From: Hydrogenophaga sp.
GTDB taxonomy: Bacteria > Pseudomonadota > Gammaproteobacteria > Burkholderiales > Burkholderiaceae_C
Length of the DNA stretch: 64,000 nt
Direction of reading: 5' to 3'
NCBI RefSeq assembly: GCF_019635465.1
Contig: NZ_JAHBZK010000004.1
Span: 62,001-126,000 of the forward strand
A program made the position numbers and the translations under genes. This document shows positions 45,664 to 53,751 of this stretch, piece after piece. The first letter of the stretch is position 1. The number at the start of each line of letters is the position of its first letter. The notes below the pieces were generated by a model. That model saw only the letters and a list, made by a program, of their open reading frames with translations, did no database searches and was not told the origin of the DNA.

Positions 45664-46737
45664 TTAGGCGTACTGCGCGCCCAGGCCACCGAGAAAGTGG
45701 TTTGCGATGAAGTAGTGGTCCTCGTACATCAGCTCCTGCATGCGCAGGAACTCGGCGATCGGGAACCAGCGCGCCTGAGCGGCGTCGTCGGATCCCTTGA
45801 CTTCAGACAGGCCCGTCCACTGGTTGTGGTTGAGCTCGAAGTGGAACGCGTGGGTGATGGTGCGGCCGCGCTGTGAGCGCGCGGGGGCGTCGAACACGTG
45901 CTGCCCCTTGATGCTGCCCTTGAGCACCGGCACCGGGACTTTGAGCCGGGTTTCCTCGCGCAGCTCGCGGATGGCGGCGTCGACCAGGAACTCGTCATGG
46001 CCGATGAAACCACCGGGGAGCGCCCAGGTGCCCTTGCCGGGGCTGAATTTGCGCTGAACGAGCAGGATGTGACCCGCTTCCACAACCACGGCATCGACCG
46101 TGGAGTAGATCGGAGGGAACTCGCTGCCGGCGTAGCGGTATTTGGACGCGTAGTCCTTCAGGAAAGCGTGCTCTTCAGCGATCGCCTGGTAGTGGTGGGT
46201 GGAGGCGAAGGTCGAGAGGAAGGCAGCGGTGCTGTCGGGCAGGACGTCCACCGAGAGCTGGCCGCGGTTTTCCGGGTCGAAATAGAGGTGGCGCACGTCG
46301 GTCGCGTTCATGCTCTCGACGTTGTCGATGGCCACAAACTGCCACTTCGGGAACAGCTTGAGGTAGTAGCTCGACGAGTCTTTGAGGTGCCCGACGATGG
46401 CGACGCTGGCGTCCTGGGGTGAGGCACCATCGGCTGAGATCAGGCGATCGACCCCGCTCTGGATGCCGGAGATCCAGATGTTGTCGTTGTAGGGGGAGTC
46501 TGCGACACCGATGACGCTGGTGCGACCCTGCTCTGTGTTGCGCAGGGAGCCGCGAATCATGCGCTCGCGCTCTTCGAACGTGAACGGGTTTTTGACGCTG
46601 CGGTGTTGCTTGTCGCTTCCGACGACGATGATCACGCGTTCAGCAGTGCGAAGCGCTTGCTCGACGAGGCGTTGATGTCCGAAGTGGAAAGGCTGGAAGC
46701 GTCCGATGAGGACGGCGTACTGATGCTTGCGGTTCAT
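45664..46737 (-). CDS. nadM: Bifunctional NMN adenylyltransferase / Nudix hydrolase (NadM type)
   Basis: A 357-residue two-domain enzyme. The N-terminal adenylyltransferase has GRFQPFHFGH (HxGH) and a basic segment SVKNPFTFEERERMIRG; the C-terminal Nudix box is complete (GGFIGHDE...REL-REET, about residues 235-257), typical of ADP-ribose pyrophosphatase. It makes NAD+ from NMN. The ATG at 46737 follows GGGGGA. An inverted repeat lies in its leader. Confidence 0.93.
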   Translation of the reverse strand: MNRKHQYAVLIGRFQPFHFGHQRLVEQALRTAERVIIVVGSDKQHRSVKNPFTFEERERMIRGSLRNTEQGRTSVIGVADSPYNDNIWISGIQSGVDRLISADGASPQDASVAIVGHLKDSSSYYLKLFPKWQFVAIDNVESMNATDVRHLYFDPENRGQLSVDVLPDSTAAFLSTFASTHHYQAIAEEHAFLKDYASKYRYAGSEFPPIYSTVDAVVVEAGHILLVQRKFSPGKGTWALPGGFIGHDEFLVDAAIRELREETRLKVPVPVLKGSIKGQHVFDAPARSQRGRTITHAFHFELNHNQWTGLSEVKGSDDAAQARWFPIAEFLRMQELMYEDHYFIANHFLGGLGAQYA

Positions 46738-46753
46738 TTGGGAATCCCCCAAA

Positions 46754-46814
46754 GTTGAAGTCGATCAACTCGACTCGTTGTCTGCAATGTATCAGCGCCA
46801 GTCCCAAGACGCAA
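46754..46814 (-). promoter_or_regulatory. Candidate promoter and operator of nadM-nadV
   Basis: On the minus strand TTGCGT (46814-46809) and TACATT (46791-46786), 17 bases apart, form a possible -35/-10. Just downstream, overlapping inverted repeats GTTGA-AGTCGA-TCAAC (46754-46769) and AGTCGA-TCAAC-TCGACT (46759-46775) could be a repressor site. The remainder of the 46738-47127 gap shows no gene. Confidence 0.35.
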
Positions 46815-47127
46815 CGGTCGTGCACTCAAAACTTGTATGACTGCAATAGCTACAGGACACACGAGGATCATTTCATCCTCTGCACTTCCTGACGTCTGTT
46901 GCCTTCAGGCAATCAGACCGCGCAACACGGCGCGTGCGATGCAAGCCATGGAGAAGTGCACCGATCAGAGTCCGCACTAAGGACAGCGAAAGATCTAGAT
47001 CCGCGCAGAAGATTCCGGAAGCTCGTTTGAACCGGGACTTCTTCCTCCTTTGAGAACCTGGCGAGTCTGCGCATCATCCGCAGGCCCAGCCATTCGCAAT
47101 GGAAGCACTTCCCTAGGAGAGCAGTCT

Positions 47128-48612
47128 ATGAGAACGAATGCCCGCGCTGCAGCGTATGTCCGAATGTCCAGCGACCACCAGGACCTCTCCATAGGGCTCC
47201 AGATGGTGGCCATCCAAGCCTACGCCGATGACCATGGTTTCTCGCTCGTACACACCTACGAGGATGCGGCCAAGAGTGGGCTTGCGATTGCCAATCGAAC
47301 AGGCATGAAGAGCTTGCTTCGCGATGTCATGGAGACGCCACGGCCGTTTGACGTCGTTCTCGTCTACGACGTGAGCAGGTGGGGAAGATTTCAAGACATC
47401 GACGCAGCGGCCTACTACGAGTACACCTGCCGAATGCACGGGGCGCGGGTGATCTATGTGAAGGAGATGTTTGGCACCACGCTCGACCCGATGACGGCGC
47501 TACTCAAGACGATGAAGCGGGCAATGGCGGCCGAGTACGCCCGCGAGCTGGGAGTGAAGTGTCGAGATGGGCAAGATCGGGCCATTCAACTTGGATTCCA
47601 GATGGGACCACTTCCGCCGATTGGGTTTACGCGAGTGGCTGTCGACAGAAGTGGCCATCGAAGACATTTAGGTCGCCATCAGCTCAAGGGTTCACAGAGT
47701 GAGCGAATCGCCTGGGTCCATGGCCCTCAGTGGGAGGTCGACCTGGTCCGCCGAATATTTCGTACGTATGCCGATGTCGGAGGTTCCATCAAAGGCGTCG
47801 CAAGGCAGTTGCGGCATGAGGAGGCCCTTACCGGGGACGGGAAGCCCTTCACGGAGGTCTCGGTTGGCACCTTGCTTCGCAATGAGGCATATGTGGGCAA
47901 CTTCGTGTGGGGCAGGAGCGATCCGAACAGCAAGCGACCTCCTAGTCGCGCCGATGGCGTCATTGAACCCATCATCCCGCGTGACCTGTGGGAGGAGGTA
48001 CAGAAAAAGCTGTGCAGGCGCCAGTATCGGCGGCGGACTCGAGCGCAGTTGATTCAGGCTCTTCGAGATCAACTGGAAGCCAACCCAACCCTTAGTCAGG
48101 TTGACTTGGAAGCCATTGGCATAGCCGCCAAGAAAACCTACTCCACTGAATTTGGCTCTCTTCGCGCAGCGCTAGCACTTGCCGGGCGGGATCTCAGCCT
48201 GGTGCGGGACCATCACAAGCGACGTGTCGAAGTTGGGCGAGCCGTGGGCGACCGCGTACAACGTGACGTGATCGGCCTTTTCCGTCGCCACGGCATCGAC
48301 TGCACACCTCATCCGCGTAGCCGGATCATTCTCCTGTCGGGCGGCCGAAGATTACGACTTCAGCTCAGCTGGCCCCACGCTTCGCCGGAGGGCAAGCGCT
48401 GGCACGTTCTGAAAAAGACCCACCCACGAGCTGAACTGGTTCTCTTTGTCCAGATGGACGACGGCCCCTGTGCCCATTCGTTCTGCCTCCAGACTGCGGA
48501 GGAGTTCAGGCGGCTGCCCCCTTGGATGCCCGAAAAGCCTTCCAAGGCATTCGACGCACTCTATTCAGGTGAAGATGTAGTGAGTCGACTGGTGGCACTG
48601 CTTCCCCCGTAA
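47128..48612 (+). CDS. Large serine recombinase
   Basis: A 494-residue recombinase: resolvase-type N-terminal domain with the Ser nucleophile in VRMSSDHQD (S14/S15), YDVSRWGRF and the helix with MAAEYARELGVKC; a recombinase domain at about 160-300; then a C-terminal part with a basic region rather than a clear zinc ribbon. The start follows AGGAGA. It ends directly against an oppositely oriented small gene (no bases between stops). Confidence 0.9.
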   Translation: MRTNARAAAYVRMSSDHQDLSIGLQMVAIQAYADDHGFSLVHTYEDAAKSGLAIANRTGMKSLLRDVMETPRPFDVVLVYDVSRWGRFQDIDAAAYYEYTCRMHGARVIYVKEMFGTTLDPMTALLKTMKRAMAAEYARELGVKCRDGQDRAIQLGFQMGPLPPIGFTRVAVDRSGHRRHLGRHQLKGSQSERIAWVHGPQWEVDLVRRIFRTYADVGGSIKGVARQLRHEEALTGDGKPFTEVSVGTLLRNEAYVGNFVWGRSDPNSKRPPSRADGVIEPIIPRDLWEEVQKKLCRRQYRRRTRAQLIQALRDQLEANPTLSQVDLEAIGIAAKKTYSTEFGSLRAALALAGRDLSLVRDHHKRRVEVGRAVGDRVQRDVIGLFRRHGIDCTPHPRSRIILLSGGRRLRLQLSWPHASPEGKRWHVLKKTHPRAELVLFVQMDDGPCAHSFCLQTAEEFRRLPPWMPEKPSKAFDALYSGEDVVSRLVALLPP

Positions 48613-48861
48613 TCACGACCCCTCAACGCGTGGCTCAGACTTCTGCTCTTGCACGATTGCTAATGCGATCTGCAAAGCAACTTCTTCCGCGGCGCGCTGC
48701 CATGACCAGTCGGGCGGCATTGAGGATTCGTCTGTTTCCTCCAGTGCCAGCAGGACACGCTCCTCCATGAGGTCACGCAAAGCAGTGACGCGCTCTCGTT
48801 CAAGGGACAAGCCGCGGGCGATCCGGTGCGCCATCACAACGTCTAGCGCGAGACGCATGCT

Positions 48862-48865
48862 CTTT
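48862..48865. repeat. Target-site duplication (left), CTTT
   Basis: CTTT flanks the IS left end here and recurs at 50125-50128 after the right end; 4 bases is the usual size for the IS407 group. Confidence 0.75.
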
Positions 48866-48917
48866 TGACCTGCCCCCTGTAGACGTACCAATGAGAAGTG
48901 GAAGTCCGCGGCGAAGG

Positions 48918-49763
48918 TTAATCGATGGTGTTGGGGGTTGATGGGAATTGAGCTGCATCGCCAGCGCGCTGGCGATGCAGCTCGGCGAAGCGTGCTGGTG
49001 GCATGCGACCCAGGCTGCTGTGCGGCCTGACCTCGTTGTAGTCCGTGCGCCAGGCAGCCACGGCCACTCTGGCCTGGTGCAGGGTCTGGAACCAGCACTC
49101 GTTCAAGTGCTCGTCGCGGAACTTGCCATTGAAGCTCTCGATGTAGCCGTTCTGCATGGGACGTCCAGGCTGGATGAGGATGTGGCGGATACCGTGTGCC
49201 TGCGCCCAGGCCATGAACGCTCGGCTGGTGAACTCCGGCCCGTTGTCGGTGCGAACCACCTGTGGATACCCACGAAACAGCGCAGCGCGGTCCAGCACGC
49301 GCGTGACGTACTCACCCGAGATGCCGAAGTCCACCGCGATCTCCACGCTCTCGTGGCTGAAGTCATCCGCCACCGTGAGGTACTTCAACCGCCGCCCGCC
49401 CGCGAGGCTGTCGCTCACAAAGTCCATGCTCCACACCTCGTTGACCGTGCGTGCCAGTTGCAGCGGCACGCGCTCATTGACGGGCCGCTTGCTCTTCTTG
49501 CGTCGGCGCACGGCCAAGTTGGCTTGCCGGTACAGGCGGTACACGCGCTTGTGATTGACGCCAGGAAACTGCGGACGCAACAGGTCATGGATGCGCCGAT
49601 AGCCAAAGCGGCGGCGCACGTGCGCGATCTCCACGATCTTCTCGTGCAGATCCAGCGTGGCCTGGTCGGGCTGCGGTGGATGGCGGTAGCTGTCGCGGGA
49701 GAGCCCCACAAGACGGCACGCGCGGCGCTCGGACAAATGGTGTTCGCTCACCATGCGCCGCAC
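48918..49763 (-). CDS. IS3-family transposase OrfB (DDE integrase core)
   Basis: 281 residues from the first ATG, with the DDE residues in SMDFVSD, RTDNGPEF and YIESFNGKFRDE and the HTH_21 helix-turn-helix near the start. The frame is open further upstream and overlaps orfA, so the active product is probably an OrfAB fusion made by a -1 frameshift near GGGGGTAAAG (about 49793-49802). Confidence 0.93.
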   Translation of the reverse strand: MRRMVSEHHLSERRACRLVGLSRDSYRHPPQPDQATLDLHEKIVEIAHVRRRFGYRRIHDLLRPQFPGVNHKRVYRLYRQANLAVRRRKKSKRPVNERVPLQLARTVNEVWSMDFVSDSLAGGRRLKYLTVADDFSHESVEIAVDFGISGEYVTRVLDRAALFRGYPQVVRTDNGPEFTSRAFMAWAQAHGIRHILIQPGRPMQNGYIESFNGKFRDEHLNECWFQTLHQARVAVAAWRTDYNEVRPHSSLGRMPPARFAELHRQRAGDAAQFPSTPNTID

Positions 49764-49786
49764 CGCCTCGCGCCGCTCCTGTGGGG

Positions 49787-50053
49787 CTAGCGCTTTACCC
49801 CCAGAACGCTCTTGAGCGCGTGCATGTCCAGGTGTGCCTCGGCCAGCAGCCGCTTGAGCTTGGCGTTCTCCGATTCGAGCTCGCGCAAGCGCTGCGCTTC
49901 AGAGACCTGCATGCCGCCGAACTTGGCGCGCCACTTGTAGAAGGTGGCATCGCTGAAGCCGCCGTTGCGGCACAGCTCCTTGATCGGCATGCCGGCCTCG
50001 GCCTGCCGCAGGAACCCGATGATCTGTTCCTCGCTGAATCTGCTCTTCTTCAT
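49787..50053 (-). CDS. IS3-family transposase OrfA
   Basis: 88 residues starting MKKSRFSEEQIIGFLRQAE, with an HTH and a leucine-zipper C-terminus (LRELESENAKLKRLLAEAHL). It binds the IS ends. An ATG three codons upstream (50062) is also possible. Confidence 0.93.
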   Translation of the reverse strand: MKKSRFSEEQIIGFLRQAEAGMPIKELCRNGGFSDATFYKWRAKFGGMQVSEAQRLRELESENAKLKRLLAEAHLDMHALKSVLGVKR

Positions 50054-50124
50054 GTCCGTCATTCTCCTGGTGGTTGACGGACTTCACGAACTTCAGAATG
50101 GTACGGCTGGCGGGGGGCAGGTCA

Positions 50125-50128
50125 CTTT
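50125..50128. repeat. Target-site duplication (right), CTTT
   Basis: Matches 48862-48865 on the other side of the IS. Confidence 0.75.
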
Positions 50129-50184
50129 CGCAGTTGCCCAGGGTCAATGCCGCTGGTATCCATGACTGGCATCATGCACTGATA

Positions 50185-50205
50185 CGGTTGGTGGGGGGCA
50201 GGTCA
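50185..50205. repeat. Second, diverged IS right-end copy
   Basis: A second copy of the IS end (CGGTTGGTGGGGGGCAGGTCA-like) lies 81 bases beyond the true right end. It suggests an older, now lost, insertion of the same family. Confidence 0.6.
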
Positions 50206-50228
50206 AGCGCACCTTGCATGCATACTCG

Positions 50229-51062
50229 TTAGCCTGCAGGAAATCCAAGCTCTTTACTGAACTGAGCAACTGTGCCTACAAAGGCACTAGCGCACTGGAT
50301 GGGCAGCATGTGTCCCGAATGTTCAAAGATGACTTCCTTGCATCCAAACTTGGAAGCAAGAGAGACCAACGTCTCCTCACGGACAGAAACATCTTTGCCT
50401 CCGCCGAGAACCATAGCAGGGCAAGTCACGTTTCCGGCTACTTTGGCGATCAGCTTGTCACCGGTCAGAGCCAGCTTATAGGCAGATATGAACTGCTCTT
50501 CATCATTGCGGAGGATCATGTCAATCAGGCGCTCCTTTAGCTCTTCGCGACTATCCAAGTAGCCCGACGGGAACCAGCGCAATACCATTGAAGGCGCCAT
50601 CTCTGAGAGACCGTTCTCGCGGACTGCATCTATGCGAGTCGACGCCCTTTCGAGTTCGTCCCTCCGACGTGCGAACGGAACATTACTAAGGACAAGGCCA
50701 CTTACCGCACTAAACCTCGCCGCCGACGCAGCAGTAGCGATTACTCCTCCCAGGGAAAAACCAACCAGCAGGCAGCGATCAATCCGGTTGAATGCCATGA
50801 GCTCATTTAATTGCTCAACGTACCCATCAATGGACGACGGAGTATTCGAAGCGGTTCGGCCGTGTCCACACAGATCGAAGGTCCACACAGGCCCTATGGC
50901 AGCTAGTCGATTCAATCCAGTCCACATGGTCAAATCGCAGCCGAGGCCATGCACCAGAACAATCGACGGGCCATCGCCCTGTCCAAAGCGCTCAAAGTAG
51001 GTGCCGCTCGGCGTACGGCCCGCAAAGAAATGAATCCGCGACGACATGTCCATTGGCATCAC
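50229..51062 (-). CDS. Alpha/beta hydrolase
   Basis: A 277-residue alpha/beta-fold hydrolase: LVHGLGCD oxyanion region, nucleophile elbow GFSLGG (Ser), and C-terminal HSGHMLPIQ with the catalytic His. Such proteins are esterases, lactonases or thioesterases; the substrate is unknown. It is AT-rich relative to the core genes and divergent from the next membrane protein (52 bases). The start may be at 51062 or a few codons later. Confidence 0.85.
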   Translation of the reverse strand: MMPMDMSSRIHFFAGRTPSGTYFERFGQGDGPSIVLVHGLGCDLTMWTGLNRLAAIGPVWTFDLCGHGRTASNTPSSIDGYVEQLNELMAFNRIDRCLLVGFSLGGVIATAASAARFSAVSGLVLSNVPFARRRDELERASTRIDAVRENGLSEMAPSMVLRWFPSGYLDSREELKERLIDMILRNDEEQFISAYKLALTGDKLIAKVAGNVTCPAMVLGGGKDVSVREETLVSLASKFGCKEVIFEHSGHMLPIQCASAFVGTVAQFSKELGFPAG

Positions 51063-51114
51063 TCTCCATCATTACTGATTTGACCTTCAAACCACAGAAC
51101 ACTAGGGAACGAAT

Positions 51115-51915
51115 GTGTCAGAGCAAATAAGTGACATAGCGCAGCAAATATATATTGGCCTAGTTACGGCTGGCATAACAGCAACGCTTGGCTTCACGTT
51201 CTCTCGCTTGCTGAAGTGGCATCGACTTCGGCATCTGGGTCATCTCAGGTCGGAAGGGAATAGAGTAAGAATAGTAATACCAACAATTCTCAAAGCCAGC
51301 TTCCCGACGGGTCACTTCTCTGCAGCCGCCATCATACCCGACAATATTCCGCTCATGCCAATGCCAGAAGGAAAAGGGCTCGCAATCCTTGTCGCCAGCA
51401 TCGGCGACGCAATCCGTGGAGTTGAAATTGAACTAGTAGCACCTGCTGACTTTGTAGATGACGGGGCCACTCCCTTTATATCAATCGGAGGACCAAGCGT
51501 GAACTTGATTTCAGACAACATTCTGGCTTGCAGAGTCCCTAGGTTCATGATTCAATATCCGGAACATGTTGCGCGTTTCGGTTCGCTGACATTGTCTCCG
51601 CAAATTGAGGATGGGGTGCTGCAGGAGGACTTTGGGTTTTTATTCCAAGGCCGGAGTCGACTTGGCACTCGATGCGTAGTGGTTTGCGGAGTATGGGCTA
51701 CTGGCACAGAGTTGGCCTGTGTCTCATATGCGGGCTCTGCTGAGAATGAAAGCGTGAAGAAGGTTCGTCGGCTGCTTCGCAAGAACTCGCAGATGTTTGT
51801 GGTGCTTAGATCGCCCGTGCAGAACTATCAGATCGGTGAGCCACGATTGATCGCGATTAGCGAGCGCCCAGACAGGCAGTCTCCCCACGAACTCAAAAGC
51901 TCGCACGACAGCTGA
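51115..51915 (+). CDS. Membrane-anchored protein of unknown function with SIGGPxxN motif
   Basis: A 266-residue protein with a single N-terminal membrane helix (about 10-32) and a soluble part. The soluble part has ISIGGPSVN (about 122-130), EDFGFLFQG and VVCGVWATGTELA, a set of motifs I know from unnamed Rossmann-like domains; the family name is not known to me. AT-rich codon use indicates transfer. It is followed by the methyltransferase 20 bases later on the same strand, so these two are probably co-transcribed. Confidence 0.75.
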   Translation: MSEQISDIAQQIYIGLVTAGITATLGFTFSRLLKWHRLRHLGHLRSEGNRVRIVIPTILKASFPTGHFSAAAIIPDNIPLMPMPEGKGLAILVASIGDAIRGVEIELVAPADFVDDGATPFISIGGPSVNLISDNILACRVPRFMIQYPEHVARFGSLTLSPQIEDGVLQEDFGFLFQGRSRLGTRCVVVCGVWATGTELACVSYAGSAENESVKKVRRLLRKNSQMFVVLRSPVQNYQIGEPRLIAISERPDRQSPHELKSSHDS

Positions 51916-51935
51916 CGACTTCAGCGAGATCGAAT

Positions 51936-52742
51936 GTGTCATTGATTACCGTTCGGAATGGGTACGAAACGACAGATGGTCTAGCTGCCAGGGAGAATCT
52001 ACATCGTGCATTCTCCGCTGGCGGCCAGAACTTTCGCGCGTGGGAATTGCAGTGTTTGAAATGGGTCATTGAGCGTTCAAAGATCGTTGTAGACGTTGCT
52101 GCAGGGCGCGGATCGTTCTGGACAAACGCTTTGACGCAGCGAAGCATTGAGTGGCGGAAGAAGACGTTAATCGCATGCGATGTATCTCCTGCCATGACTC
52201 AGGTTCTTGCGGGGCTGGCACCGAACAGGCTGCTGGCTGTGAGATGCAGCATGGATGATCTGCCTTTCAAGAGCGAGTCTATCGATCTTCTGATTTGTCA
52301 CTCAGCTTTGCACTATTCGACTGACCCATTGCAAGCTATCAATGGATTTCTGAAGGCCCTGTCCGCCAACGGCCATGTCTCAATTGTCGTCTCGGGCATT
52401 GGAAATATGCAAGAATTACATGATTTTTTTGAGTTGGGCCGGTATGGCGTCGATCTCAGCGAGCGGCCTCTAATGAGATTTAACGAAGTTCAGATGGACG
52501 CTCTGGTTCAGAGCATCTCATTTCCGATTGAGGTGGCGACCAAGGTCGTATGGGATTCAGCACTACGAATCGACGAGGCCCCACCTGTTGTCGAATATTT
52601 TGCATCACACCCGGAAGTTTCGGCGGCCAAGATGTTTTTAGAGATTAGGCGAGACCTGCTTCATCGATTGAATGAACGGCTGCGTGCGGATGGGTCAATT
52701 TCGGTTCGGCGACGACAATGCCATTATCTAATTTCTCGATAA
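51936..52742 (+). CDS. Class I SAM-dependent methyltransferase
   Basis: A 268-residue methyltransferase of the Methyltransf_11 type: motif I VVDVAAGRGSF, an acidic end of strand 2 (IACDVSPAM), and SMDDLPFKSESIDLLICHSALHY with motif IV. The start is GTG at 51936; the overlapping ATG is out of frame. Small-molecule target unknown. Co-directional with the membrane protein, AT-rich. Confidence 0.85.
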   Translation: MSLITVRNGYETTDGLAARENLHRAFSAGGQNFRAWELQCLKWVIERSKIVVDVAAGRGSFWTNALTQRSIEWRKKTLIACDVSPAMTQVLAGLAPNRLLAVRCSMDDLPFKSESIDLLICHSALHYSTDPLQAINGFLKALSANGHVSIVVSGIGNMQELHDFFELGRYGVDLSERPLMRFNEVQMDALVQSISFPIEVATKVVWDSALRIDEAPPVVEYFASHPEVSAAKMFLEIRRDLLHRLNERLRADGSISVRRRQCHYLISR

Positions 52743-53129
52743 TATTGAGCATGTGAACCTCGACGCGCAGATTAGTGGCGGGAGAGGCGATGAGGCGCTC
52801 ACAAATTTGAGAAGGACCGGCCACATCCGAAGCGAGTCGGCCCACAATGGCCGCTTAACTCTTCACCTGGCGTGTCGTCTTCGATACGGCGGGGCATAGC
52901 CTATGCCGCTGAACGGCAGCTTCCATTCCAGTATTCGTCGCACATGCTTCGACGGTTGACTATGGGCAACTGCATGCAGGCAGACATAGCCGCACAGTCA
53001 GTTGAATTAGATTGTTGATTTCCACCTAGAAGTGGCCCAGTAAGTCAGAGGATTCCCATCAAGAACTGACCCACGTACTAACCCCAGCCTGCTGCTTTTG
53101 TGTGCAGCAGGTGATGAGGAGTGATAGAC
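52743..53129. other. Intergenic stretch with IS21-type left end
   Basis: From about 53013 the sequence TGTTGATTTCCACC..., with GACCCAC-type internal repeats, looks like the left terminus of an IS21-family element that precedes the istA relic. No gene seen between 52743 and 53013. Confidence 0.5.
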
Positions 53130-53312
53130 GTGGCAACACTGAGTGTCATTAGGCGGTGGGCGCTGCGAGAGCAGTTGTCCATCCGCGAGATCTCCCGCCG
53201 CAGCGGCCTGTCTCGCAACACGATTCGCAAGTACCTGCGCGCCGAGACGGCCTAGCCCCGATACGCCGGGCGGCGCAGCGTGAGCAAGCTCGACCTCTTT
53301 GCCGCCAAGTGA
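53130..53312 (+). pseudogene. IS21-family istA relic
   Basis: From GTG at 53130 the frame reads SVIRRWALREQLSIREIS and RRSGLSRNTIRKYLRAET, the N-terminal HTH of IstA transposases. It meets a TAG at 53253-53255 and continues (RRSVSKLDLFAAK) to a second stop at 53310. No istB remains. Confidence 0.75.
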
Positions 53313-53325
53313 CCCTGTTCCCGAT

Positions 53326-53618
53326 TCAGTTCAGCTCGGAAGTAGAGATTTCCGGCTCCTTTGAGGTCGCCGTTGCTGTCTGCAGCCAGCAACGGCGGGC
53401 GAATTCGGCGGGGGTGGCCCAGTCAAGCGCGGAGTGGGGACGGCTCTCGTTGTAGTACCGACGCCATGCCTCGATCTTGCCCAGTGCATCGTCCACGACA
53501 TGAACCAGATGGCGTTGAGGCACGCCTGGCGCAGGCGCCCATTGAAGCTCTCGACGCTGGAGTTGTCGGTCTGGACTGCCGCCGGTTGCGTTGACGCCGA
53601 CCGAAGCTTGTCGAACAT
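53326..53618 (-). pseudogene. IS3-family OrfB C-terminal relic with frameshift
   Basis: One minus frame gives TDNSSVESFNGRLRQACLNA and, after a shift near 53510, another gives KIEAWRRYYNESRPHSALDW and PAEFARRC. These are the last two conserved blocks of IS3-type OrfB. The catalytic N-terminal part is missing. Confidence 0.8.
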
Positions 53619-53751
53619 GCGATTTGGCAGAAGCTAGCGCGCTAGTGTCCTGGTATGAAAGACCGCTTCCTGGCCAGGAGGAACCGTTCAAGCCCGGGAG
53701 GTCAGAGTCCCAGAACGCTGCACAGCCGCCCCTCGCGAGGATGCTGCAACT

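Larger units (their letters stand above)
48866..50124 (-). mobile_element. IS3-family element, IS407-like group
   Basis: About 1.26 kb, with ends TGACCTGCCCCC (left) and GGGGGCAGGTCA (right) and further imperfect pairing (CGTACCA). It carries orfA and orfB on the minus strand and is flanked by CTTT direct repeats (48862-48865, 50125-50128). The transposase frames look intact, so it may still be active and recent. Confidence 0.9.
48613..50175 (-). pseudogene. Small gene of unknown function, disrupted by the IS element
   Basis: The remaining part, 48613-48858, encodes 81 residues from an internal ATG (MRLALDVVMAHRIARGL...). If the IS (48866-50124) and one CTTT duplicate are removed, the same frame continues without a stop through KSMRLAL back to ATGs at 50163 or 50175 (MDTSGIDPGQLRKS...). 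The original protein would be about 95-99 residues, helical, without a family I recognise. It faces the serine recombinase tail-to-tail and may be its accessory gene. Confidence 0.6.
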
